NCBI GenBank assembly: GCA_017607445.1
Contig: JAEVHH010000002.1
Location: forward strand, 2,905,501-2,969,500
DNA: 64,000 nt
Origin: Histoplasma ohiense
Taxonomy: Eukaryota; Ascomycota; Eurotiomycetes; Onygenales; Ajellomycetaceae
Direction: 5' to 3'
Both the position numbers and the translations under genes were made by a program. Of this stretch, positions 24,717 through 34,205 are shown in pieces; within the stretch, counting starts at the first letter, position 1, and the number at the start of each line of letters is the position of its first letter. The notes under the pieces were generated by a model, which did no database searches, was not told where the DNA came from, and saw only the letters and a program-made list of their open reading frames with translations.

Positions 24717-24907
24717 ATGGGTCCCAAGGACTCCGAACCAGTGTACTTTTGGAAACCAGAATCAGAGAATGGCTACCTGGGCCAATGGTATCCGTCGGAT
24801 TTTACTTGGGCCAGGAATCCCGCTGACGCTCATGGCGGCGTTGAAATCCTCAAATATGACAATGCTGAACAGTGAGAAAATTACCGCCCCCAAAGACAAA
24901 ACCACAA

Positions 24908-24942
<35 letters not shown>

Positions 24943-25448
24943 TGATTCGAAGAGACAAAGAGATTCAAAATTTGACCATGTCCCCCTTTTTTTAAAAAAA
25001 ATATTTATCTAGATTCATGATGCACCACAAGGGCCTCCTCTTCGCGCCAGACGATCCTATCACCCAGGAGATTCTCGCGCGAGACTCTCCATCACCCCAT
25101 CCTCGAGATCTAAGAAGCCTAGGCCGGCAAATACCCAACTTCGACGACGCAGTGTGGAAGACCCATCGCTATGCGATCGTCGTTGAAGGCAATTACCTGA
25201 AATTCACACAGAATTCGCAGCTCAAGGAGGAGCTTTTGGCCACGGGGGATAGGGAACTCGTAGAGGCTAGTCCGCGAGATCGGATATGGGGTGTAGGATT
25301 TGGGGCGAAAAATGCTGGCGCGAGAAGGAAACATTGGGGGTTGAATTTGCTTGGGAAGGCGTTGATGGAGGTGAGGGAACGAATTCGAAAGGAGGATGAG
25401 GAGGGGCCGCTGGCGGCTGCTGGTGGAGAAAAGAAAGATGTGGCATAG
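24717..25448 (+). CDS. NADAR-domain protein (YbiA/DUF1768 family)
   Basis: Exons 24717-24871 and 25013-25448 give 196 aa. The 141-nt intron is GTGAGA...CTAG and the junction codon CA|A encodes Gln. Family features in order: VYFWKPESENGYLGQWYPSDF at the start, the conserved helix NAEQFMMHHKGLLF formed exactly across the splice junction, WKTHRYAIVVEGNYLKF, and the C-terminal signature WGVGFGAKNAGARRKHWGLNLLGKALMEVRERI. Members act on NAD/ADP-ribose-type or riboflavin-pathway N-glycosides; which substrate applies here cannot be read from sequence. The length fits a single-domain eukaryotic NADAR protein. The intron carries a (TA)n tract. The ATG at 24717 starts the family homology; a longer upstream frame is not conserved-looking. 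Confidence 0.9.
24908..24943. repeat. (TA)n microsatellite inside the NADAR gene intron
   Basis: About 18 TA units, interrupted once, within intron 24872-25012. Confidence 0.85.
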
Positions 25449-27674
25449 AGCGAGGCCGTGTTGTGTATAGTCGAGATAACGAAGTATGAACTCCCCTCAA
25501 TGACTTCACTCTCAGACTTATTAGATTCGCTATCAAGTTTCAAGGGACATGATCGGCCCGATGGAAATTTCGCTACTCGTAGTTTATAGTTTACCCGTTC
25601 GAAAGTGGATGTCTTCCTTTCCCAATTTCTGTGATTTGTAATTTTTTCATCCCCTTATGCCATTACTCTGTATAGGAAAAAGATATACTAGGAAGGGCTC
25701 AATGTGTTCGCTCGTAGTTCGATTTGTAGTCCTGGTACCCTGGAGATCTTCTGCTTGGCCAATCAGACCACTAAGTTGTTTAACTAACGCCTACGCCGTA
25801 GAGAAAAACTAGTTTTCGCCCCAGATGTTTGCAATCAAAATCATAGTGAGATGGGGGTTCCAAGCAGTTTAAGCTTCCGGTTCCCAATCGTCAACGTCAT
25901 GCTGACCATTCATTCCCAGGTTGTTGGAATCGTTGGGTACGAGTATATATGGGGAGAATTACCGTCTCTGGCTTGCTTGCGTCGCATATGATGTTTCAAA
26001 CCAGGAGGGAAATGGTCTCTTGAGAGCGCACTCACGATATAGATGAAATATTTATTGAACAACCAGAGAGTCCTGATACTTTATCACCCGGATACCCCGA
26101 TCCTCCTACAATGTTTTGGATCCCATTTCCGTTATGCTTCCAGTGCGGAACAGACCAGAATCCGTGTCGCTGCAAAGTTGTTGGTCCCACTTTAGGTATG
26201 GGATGTCCCCGTATGATTAACAAGAATTTATATCAAATACTGTATTTTTGAGGGGGGAGGAAATATTGTGTGTTTTTTCATCAGTATTTTTAACACTTTT
26301 ATTTGTTTTTTACAAAAAACATAGGTTTTCTCACGACTGTCCTAAGTGCTGTGCGTGCAAATACCATCTAACCCAGCAAAAGCACCCCATTGTTTGGCTC
26401 CCAGAAGAAGGGCATTGCAATGGAATGGAATGGTTTGTTATTTTTAACGACACACGCAAACACGTATCTAACCACATGTTTTAAAACGCCTTCTATTGCT
26501 GAAATACAGATCGTGTTGTGGCCAGCGTCGATCTTTTGCGGGTGCTGGGCTACAAAGACAGGATCGAAGTGTGTAATCCCTTCCCCTAATGTGAATATAC
26601 TGCTCTTTACCTGGAGTTTGGTGCATTGAATAGGCTTTTGAATTAACCTAGGCCTCTCTTGATGTCCACAGGTTGCTCGGGACTCCGGTGGAGTGGAATG
26701 GAAAAGTCAATGAGGCCATCCCCATTTAATCATTGCTCATTCGCACATGTACAATGAATAATTGCGATACTTGTTAGGCATCTGGAGGTTTCCTGACAGA
26801 TGAGTGTCGGGTATTGACAGGATGTTGATCTATGTGTATATGCAGATAACCAGACTTTGGATTTGGAATGGGCGTTGATTTGAAGGACAAATCCGTCCTT
26901 CTTTCGAGGATATTTTGCAATCCCCCAGGTTTCTTCCGATGGCAGTGGAGCCAAGCAGGCCCACTTCTTTCATGCAAGATATCCATTGTGAACCTTGGGC
27001 AGTTCAAGGTTACATCTTGACAAGGCGCTGGTTAACCCCAGAACATTTGCACATTCTATTTATTTATTATCTTTCCAGTCTGGATTGGAATCGAATTTTA
27101 CATATTCTCAGACAAAGGCACCGACCGCATTGGGATCAGGGAGGAAGCGACTACCTCGTCTATTCCATTTTCCAACACAGTGAGAGAAAGAGAAGTAATA
27201 TGAAGAAGTGGGCCATTGTTGTGAATATGAAAAACCATCAGGGTTGTTTTCTGGGTCATATAATCCCATGGAATTCAAGGTGAAGTAGAAGGAGAGCGGA
27301 AGTCCGTCCTATTTTGCTCAGTCAGCAGAGTCAACTCTCCACTCCACAACACGGAAGGAAGATAAACGATACCAAACTTGGCTCAGTGTTGATGCTTCTC
27401 AGAGCTAAATTGTCAGTGAATTCACGAAGTGTTCATTTGAGCACAATGCTCAAACGGTGGAAAAGATCCGGATGGAGATTCTCCACCTTTCTACCCCTTC
27501 CGCTATTCTCCTTGATATACCTGTTTATATTCCAAGCTCCTTCTCTTCTATCTTTTCAACTTCTACCATCAAATTTCAATTTTTTTTTTTTTTATTACTC
27601 AAGAATTGAGTTCTGATAATTTCCCTCCCTGCACTGTTACTGTTGTGGTAGCGAATCTACCCCCCTCATCAATC
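25449..27674. other. Intergenic, no gene seen
   Basis: About 2.2 kb between two plus-strand genes. It is AT-rich, without a domain-bearing frame. A pyrimidine-rich leader (27475-27600) precedes the next gene. Confidence 0.6.
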
Positions 27675-28793
27675 ATGGAGGATACCCCCCGAGAATCCTC
27701 CGTAGAAGGACAACTGAGTCCAGACGACTTCAACACCGAAGAAATGGCACTTCGAGATGAGCTCGACGGTAAGCTCAGGGCAGCTGTCGATGTATATTCC
27801 GAAGCCCCATATGGAAGCTTTGACTGTCTGACTTTTCGCTTGCGGGAGGTCAACATCAAACTCGCACTGAGCCAATTGGATTGGCGCGTATTGTCAAGGA
27901 AATACAAAAGCACAAATGAGAATGACCCAGCCTACTCCGACCTGATAAGGCACTATTACTTGGAGCAAGGTTTGTTCGTCTCAGAGCGGGAACGACTTGG
28001 AAGGGAACTGTGGCACCTCTATCAAAAATCCGTCGAACAGGAGGCTCATTCTGAGCGGGGCCTCAGCATGAGAAAACAGAACGATAACGCCACGGAACTT
28101 TTTATGTTGTTGTTGGGAGAATTAGCGTTGGAAGAGGAGGAGAGGTTTTTGGCGGATATGGAAAGGGCGTACGGGCTTGCGGAAGCTGGTGGCGAAGTCT
28201 GGTCCCCTATCACTGGTTGGGCTAAGAAGGCAGACGTGAGTGCAGCACAAATTTTCCCACGCCAAATTGGGCAAGAGAAGCTGGCGACGATTTTCGGGGA
28301 CACATTCGATGGCAATATCCACGGGGCAGAGAATGGGCTTTTCTTGCCAACCGCCCTCAAATCTGCCTTCGAGGACTACAAGGTTGCAATCATCCCAGAT
28401 ACGATCGAAGCTCACCCTTGCGAATACAAGTTTGTCGTCCTCGACCCGAATATTTTGAACCTGCGGGTGAAGGTGGAGATGACATTCGACGAGCTGAATG
28501 GGCGGAGACTCATTTTCAGACCCGGATGCGATTTCAAGCCCAACTGGCGATTCCTCCATTTCCATTATGCTGTAGCGATGCGGCTAGCGTTGCAGAAAAG
28601 CGGATCTTCCAGGGAATTGTCACAAGGGGTGCTCTCAGAGCTTGGAGGGGTATGGAAAGACCCAACCATGGTTATAAATGCGGAGTTGCTTGATGGATTC
28701 GTTAGAGCGCTCGAAGCTTATCGAGGGATTTGGGAAAAGAAAATGAAGGCAGAGCAGACTTCTGCAAAAGAAGGTGAGCTGTCAGAGGACTAA
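27675..28793 (+). CDS. HNH_2-like fungal protein with degenerate nuclease motif
   Basis: Single exon, 372 aa, from ATG 27675. The N-terminal half is helical and acidic (NIKLALSQLDWRVLSRKYKS, EEEERFLADMERAYGLAEA). From about residue 175 it resembles the fungal HNH_2 (PF13391) proteins: WSPITGWAKKADVSAAQIFPRQIG, then a gap, then ENGLFLPTALKSAFEDYKVAIIPD, then the downstream beta region VVLDPNILNLRV...GRRLIFRPGCDFKPNWRFLHFHYAVAM. In active members the first block contains AHI and the second NGLLLH; here those positions read AQI and NGLFLP, so both histidines appear lost. I infer a non-catalytic member of this large, often lineage-expanded fungal family. The open frame upstream of the ATG is leader. 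Confidence 0.75.
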   Translation: MEDTPRESSVEGQLSPDDFNTEEMALRDELDGKLRAAVDVYSEAPYGSFDCLTFRLREVNIKLALSQLDWRVLSRKYKSTNENDPAYSDLIRHYYLEQGLFVSERERLGRELWHLYQKSVEQEAHSERGLSMRKQNDNATELFMLLLGELALEEEERFLADMERAYGLAEAGGEVWSPITGWAKKADVSAAQIFPRQIGQEKLATIFGDTFDGNIHGAENGLFLPTALKSAFEDYKVAIIPDTIEAHPCEYKFVVLDPNILNLRVKVEMTFDELNGRRLIFRPGCDFKPNWRFLHFHYAVAMRLALQKSGSSRELSQGVLSELGGVWKDPTMVINAELLDGFVRALEAYRGIWEKKMKAEQTSAKEGELSED

Positions 28794-29313
28794 GGCAACA
28801 CGAGGGACCGGATACGGACTTGACGGCCTAATCGTTTAGCTGTCTAATGGTTTCTTATTTCAAAACAACATCTCAGTTTCCTCTCTGTAAATTTGTTACT
28901 TGACTTTTCCTCCTCTTGCCATTACTTTTGATTGAATATGCGCTGTATTCTTTTAGCATCCACAGTTATGTTTGACTCCCATCACATTATAGGGTACCAA
29001 TTAACATGCCCAAGATACATCGCCAACAAAACTTTGAGGCGTACCAACGATTAGCTTAGGAGTTAGGAATTCATGAAGGCAGAACGGAAATCTGGATTTT
29101 AAACAAAAAAGGTGTTTCTTGTTGTTCCAAAGTAGCGTTAATGGAATATCAGATATGAATGAAATATGTAATACAAGAAGACTTTACAAAAGTAAACTGG
29201 CCAAATATTTTAATACACAAGGCCACTAATAACAATGAAAACCGCTACCTGAAATGCGAGGAAATAAGTGAATCTATCTCAGTTCATTTCCCTTATTTCA
29301 ATTGTTAGGTTAC
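28794..29313. other. Spacer between converging genes
   Basis: About 520 bases, AT-rich, containing both 3' flanks. No gene or repeat of note seen. Confidence 0.65.
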
Positions 29314-30312
29314 CTAAATAGGCTGACCAGCTTCAACTGAAGGAGCCCAGGGCTCCGCATCCCCAAACTTCTGCACAACAAGCCCAGCGCTTCCAGGGTT
29401 CGCATACCCCGCCTCCTTCTGCCGCTCGTAGCTCACCATTCGCAGTCGCTGGTTCTCCCGCGGCGTCAGTTGCAGGTATATCTCCACACCAACGATATGC
29501 ATAAACATCGCAAGCCACAGCGCCAGCCCGAAGGACATGCTAAGATTTGCACCGATCTGCGCGGGCTCAACGCCGTTATCATCCGCCTTGACGATAGCGA
29601 CCGGATCGTAGCCAGGCGGCAGCGATGAGCCATTGGACGGCGGTGCACACATGGGGTACGCCACTAGATAGGAGACCGGGATCTTGTAGAACTTCCAAGT
29701 GAAATCGATCTTCTCGCACGACCAGACGGCGTAGTACGTGCCCAGCTTGTTGATGATTCTGGAGGTGATTTCCTGCAAAGGGCGGATGGTCACGATGCTT
29801 CCCATGTAGAACATGGCGCGCAGCATCCAGGTGCGGTGCTGTTCGATCTGCAGACAGCGGATGTTGTAGTAGGCCATGCCGACGCTGGCGGTGCTGATGA
29901 GCACGAGTAGGCCGATGGCTAGTTGCACATCGTGCCCGCCGCCGAAAGAGTGGCGGGCGATCATTAAGGCGCCAGCGTTGGAGATGAGGAATAGGGTGAT
30001 GATGATATATCCGTTGATGCGGTGGAAGAGGATCGCTCGGTGTCGGATTGAGGGGATGAATTGGAAGATCAAGAGGATTGCACAGGGAAGGATGGTGCCC
30101 AGATGAAGGGTGATGCCGACCTTTCTGAAGCCAGTGTGTTGGTGGAACCATTCACCAGGAGCGGTGCCGCTGGCATAACGTCCGGTGATGTCGAGGTATT
30201 GCAGGCGTGCGAGTGTGAAGCCAAACAGGCCTCCGGCAAAGATGAAGAAAAGGATCAAGTTGTACGACTTTTTGAAGCCCGTAATCCCGAGGATTGATTC
30301 CCAGACCGTCAT
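29314..30312 (-). CDS. DUF2306 multi-pass membrane protein
   Basis: Single exon, 332 aa, from the ATG of MTVWESILG (30310-30312). It has about seven hydrophobic segments. The region GITLHLGTILPCAILLIFQFIP, HRINGYIIITLFLISNAGALMIA, a long loop with the conserved block IRCLQIEQHRTWMLRAMFYMGSIVTIRPLQEI, and the late helix LALWLAMFMHIVGVEIYL follow the fungal DUF2306 (PF10067) pattern. Histidines in the HR and QHR motifs are positioned as possible metal or haem ligands, but the function of the family is not established. The frame is open a further 34 codons upstream (to 30414), including ATG codons, so a longer N-terminus or a short upstream intron is possible. Confidence 0.8.
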   Translation of the reverse strand: MTVWESILGITGFKKSYNLILFFIFAGGLFGFTLARLQYLDITGRYASGTAPGEWFHQHTGFRKVGITLHLGTILPCAILLIFQFIPSIRHRAILFHRINGYIIITLFLISNAGALMIARHSFGGGHDVQLAIGLLVLISTASVGMAYYNIRCLQIEQHRTWMLRAMFYMGSIVTIRPLQEITSRIINKLGTYYAVWSCEKIDFTWKFYKIPVSYLVAYPMCAPPSNGSSLPPGYDPVAIVKADDNGVEPAQIGANLSMSFGLALWLAMFMHIVGVEIYLQLTPRENQRLRMVSYERQKEAGYANPGSAGLVVQKFGDAEPWAPSVEAGQPI

Positions 30313-30776
30313 AGTTGAGGACAGGAGGAGGGTGTTTAAGAAGTAATCTTGGAGGGAATTATCGAGTGGCCTATTCGAACAATTATGTTCACATGGGTTT
30401 AAAACTCGTCCCAAGAACCCATTGATGATATATCTCGTCTATCTATATATATATACGACAGCAGCCAAAGCGCTCCTGGAAGGGAGGATATGATATCGCA
30501 TCCCCATGAGACGCGCATACTGTGCCGTTCCCCGTCACCACCCCCTGCATGGCTCAAAAATACACAAATGCCAATCCATCACGGTAGCATTTTAGTGTGC
30601 CTTGCGAAGAGTCAAGTTATGGCCTCACCCGCCAACGCAAGTAAGAAAGACGACATAACTAGAATGTTATACGAAAAATTGCTTAACTGAGGACGTAAGC
30701 AGTCTGCCTTTTGGTTTGGAAGGGCTTTCAAAGCCTTTTCATCTATAAACGGGCAAAAGAGTCGTCAATCAAAAGC

Positions 30777-30807
<31 letters not shown>

Positions 30808-31842
30808 TATCATCAGAAGTAGAATACCCATGATTGCTCAATCGTGGTCGCCCGGCTATGAATTTTCTCAGTCAGGAGTTTATTTTGTCCAATGAACTTG
30901 GAAAGAAACGAGCCTTCCTCAGCCTCTGAATACGAGAACATCCACCTATTCAAGGTTGGAGTTCACATAGGGGAGGGGAATCGTCACGGCTTTCATTACG
31001 CGTCTTCAATCTAAGATAGATAACTCCCCGTTAGGTGTACAATCCTGTATGGCCGTTAGCGTTGAATGTACAGTACGAAGAATCGGTTGCATACTAGTAT
31101 GAGATCTCCCTTCGATGCAGCAGCAATCGCACTTACTTGTAAAAACACTCAGGTTGCTTGCTGACTCCTGGATGAGGCTAAAGCGGGAGCGATAACCTTA
31201 AGTTTAATAATAGCACTGCCAAGGAAGCTTCTGTATCTCGTATTCTACTTCCCCAGAATACCAATTTTTTAAATGTCTGCCTAAAACACAAGCAGACGCG
31301 TGTTGCGTTCTGTCAATCGTGCGGCTACGACTGGAATTGCCCCGTATCCCCCCCTGAAAATGGTATCCTCGGGTTGAATATTCATCCGGAGACATTCCCA
31401 CGGCCATTGTTAAGTGGCCATGCCGGCTTTCTTCCCTCAAGAACTGTTGAGGAATCCGTGGAAATTGTTGGAAAGGTTTTTATCAGGCTATTAAAAGTAG
31501 TTGCTTTCGTGTGTGAATAGACGTCAATCAACTCGATCAATTACGCAATGCAGATATTTAGAAGAGAAACGCAATACTAATCCGAGGTCGGAAGAAGAAG
31601 GGTGGGGGGTTGAGTTTGGAATGGTGCTAAAAATATTAAAAAAAAAAAATGACAGAAGGAAAGAGAAAAGGGAGCAAAAGGAGCAAAAGGAGTAAAGAAA
31701 AAGGATAAAATATAAAAACAACAAAAAAGTAAAAGTAAAAGGGGGAAAAAGGGTATATATAATTGGGCACAGGCCCCAAAAACTTTGAAACGGCAAACAA
31801 GGTGCAAAATTAATATCTCCTGCTTTTAAGAAACTGAAGGCT
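30313..31842. other. Intergenic, no gene seen
   Basis: About 1.5 kb. It contains a poly-A run near 30778-30798 and GTACAGTAC at 31068-31076. The AG-rich sequence at 31630-31760 forces an artefactual hydrophobic frame on the minus strand. Confidence 0.6.
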
Positions 31843-32688
31843 TCAATAGCTAGTCTCCCGAATCTTGCACGGCACGCATGCTCGAGCATCGCAACTTGGG
31901 CAGCCCAGCAAGTAATGCGGGCAGTACCGATCGCAATACTGGCACGATCCAGCGCCATAGACGTACGGCGATCATTCCGCCTCGGAGACGGGGTCGGTAG
32001 TCGTGTTGCGCGGGGCTTCTCTGCGCGGCCCCTTCTCAGTCCCTCTATATCATCAAGAACGTCTCTCATATCCCTGAAGTCGAAGGTGTCCTGGTTGCGG
32101 GGGTATTTGTTTTCGTCTCTCTTTCGTTCCTGTTCTTCTTTTTTCCTCCGTTCTTCCATTTTTCTCCGTTCTTCCTCCTGCTGCCGCTTCTCTCGGGCTC
32201 GTCTCTCATCTTCTCGTTTGCGAAGAGCGTCGGCTTCTTCATTCCTACGCCGCAGCCTTTCTAATATTTCGCGGACATCTTTTTCTGTATAGGGCTTCTG
32301 TTTTCCAGTCGTCGTCTTCGAACGCACGCAAACCTCCTCGTATTTGTCCCATTCCCTTTTAATCCTGTCGTATTTGCAGTCGAAACAATATCGTTTCGAC
32401 GCATTGCTCAAGGTCTCCCATGCATTTTAGACCTGCGAAAATGGGCTCGAGTGTTAGGTTTTGCTTCACCATATCTGGTCGACCACCCAAGCAAGTTCTC
32501 CTTCTCCAACCTCAAAAATAAATAAATAAATAAAATAATAAATAAAATGAAAAAAATGACCTTGACAAATGGAGCCGTTTCTGCGCCCGGAAAATGCGCT
32601 TACGATACGACTTCTTTATATCAAGGAGCGTTGCGCCTTTAGGCACTTTCAGAACTCGATAGCAATCGATTTCTTCTGGTTCTTTCAT
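31843..32688 (-). pseudogene. J-domain / Cys-rich protein gene, apparently frameshifted
   Basis: Three parts of one recognisable protein lie in sequence on the minus strand but do not share a frame. Part 1 (from ATG 32686-32688) is the start of a J domain: EEIDCYRVLKVPKGATLLDIKKSYRK; the HPD motif that should follow is absent in every frame. Part 2 (about 32415 down to 31960) begins with helix IV, AWETLSNASKRYCFDCKYDRIKREW, and continues as a long Arg/Glu/Lys coiled coil (RRKMEERRKKEEQERKR). Its frame is blocked by TAA just upstream of the helix. Part 3, in another frame (about 31945-31843), is a zinc-binding-like tail: CQYCDRYCPHYLLGC then PSCDARACVPC, ending at TGA 31843-31845. An intron (donor GTCATT near 32560, acceptor TCGCAG near 32443) separates parts 1 and 2 but does not restore the frame. 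Decay or sequence error is the likely explanation. Confidence 0.65.
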
Positions 32689-32902
32689 CTTTGGTCTGCG
32701 GCAGTGGCCGAGGAGGGACCAGTGAGGCGGGAAGATAAAACAAAACAAAACAGATAGATGTACAAAATAAATTCAATAAATGAAAATGCCGTTTTCAAGA
32801 TGGAAGATATTTATTTCCATGAGCTTGAACAAAATTGGTGCGACAAAGCATATTTTCCTTCAGAATGGAGAAAGGAATCGTGATCACTTTTCAACCCCCA
32901 CG

Positions 32903-32958
32903 CTCTCTCCCTCTCCCTCTCCCTCTCCCTCTCCCCCTCTCTCCCTCTCTCCCTCTCT
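32903..32958. repeat. (CCCTCT)n pyrimidine repeat
   Basis: Near-perfect CTCTCC/CCCTCT repetition upstream of the broken J-domain gene. Confidence 0.85.
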
Positions 32959-33846
32959 GAATTTTGAGGTGAGTGAGCGAGCCTTGTCGAGCCTTGGGGT
33001 AGCCCATCGAGGCATACCAGCTAGTTGGCTGTGCCTCCCTTAGCCGCCCATGGTCAGCTAGCTACATGCAATCTCTGCATATATCTTCTCAATCCTGTGA
33101 CAACGGATGTTTTATATATATATATATATATCCGCCATGTAAGGGCCCCATTGTGAACGGGTGTTCCGCCTTGTGCGAGGCGCCTCATATCCTGGCCTGC
33201 TGATACTGAATTGGAAATAGTAGACGAGGCGGGCGCTTGGCAAATTGCGTTGAATGGCAGCGTGATGTTGGATGCAGAGTATAGATTGATTATATAGGAA
33301 TATATATATATATATATATATCTTTATCCATAATGTAGCCAGATATGTATGGTATGGGCCTTCAGATATTGAATGCTGTTTTTCAATTTGTTGTGGGGCG
33401 AGATGCAACTGCTTTTAAAAAAACTAGCTGCCCGACAAATCCCACCCTCTGTGCTATTTGAGAAACAATTATCTGCTTATCTTCTCTTATTGCATCAAAA
33501 TTAAATAAAACATCCAAAATTTTTCCTTTAACTAGCTAGCTAAAAAAAAAAAAAAAGAACCGGCCCTTGTTGACCGGCACGGGGGCCCAGCCGGCTACTC
33601 CCGCGCTATCCCCCATCCATGCGGAGCAAAAAGAGCTAGCTAAGTGAGCCAACTGCCAGCTGCCGTTTGTTGGCCCCTGCGCCATGCATGCGGGGGGAAT
33701 TACATCGCAACTACTAGAGCCGGCTCTGCAACGATGGCCCGATGGGGAAGCATGCGGTTTCTTTCTTGATATCTTGATAAAGCGCCAATGATGCCGGGGG
33801 AGTGAAAATAAGGGGATGGGCATGGCATTGGAGTAGTAGTAGAAGT

Positions 33847-33869
33847 AGCAGCAGCAGCAGCAGCAGCAG
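33847..33869. repeat. (AGC)n microsatellite
   Basis: About 7.7 AGC units in intergenic DNA. Confidence 0.9.
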
Positions 33870-34205
33870 TATGTATCTATGTATGTATCTTATGTATGAA
33901 TGGATAGATAATAGCGGGGAAAAAAAAAACAGGTAACTCCATGCTGGCGAGCACGCTTACGTTGGGTGCGTGTTTAGCTTTTAAAAAAAAAAAAAAAAAA
34001 GGAAAGAAAAGAAATAGAGAAAGAAAAAGAGGAGCAGCACGTACCATAACACATTGAAAAATGGAATAAACATAAAATAGCAGCAGCATCCCACATCATC
34101 AAACGCCATACCAACATTTCAAACTCCCGGCCTCCCCCTTTCCAAACATCTCGCCATTAATCCATCTCACCTTTTCCATCTCCTCCTGCCCCCGAGCCAC
34201 TATCA

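Larger units (their letters stand above)
32689..34205. other. Intergenic, no gene seen
   Basis: About 1.5 kb with several microsatellites: CCCTCT-type at 32903-32958, (TA)n near 33114 and 33301, and (AGC)n at 33847-33869. No supported coding frame. Confidence 0.6.

Noticed and set aside
31524..31842. Continuation of the coiled-coil frame into a hydrophobic Phe-rich tail
   Set aside because: The frame stays open only because of AG-rich low-complexity DNA; the Cys-rich tail in the neighbouring frame is the likelier original end.
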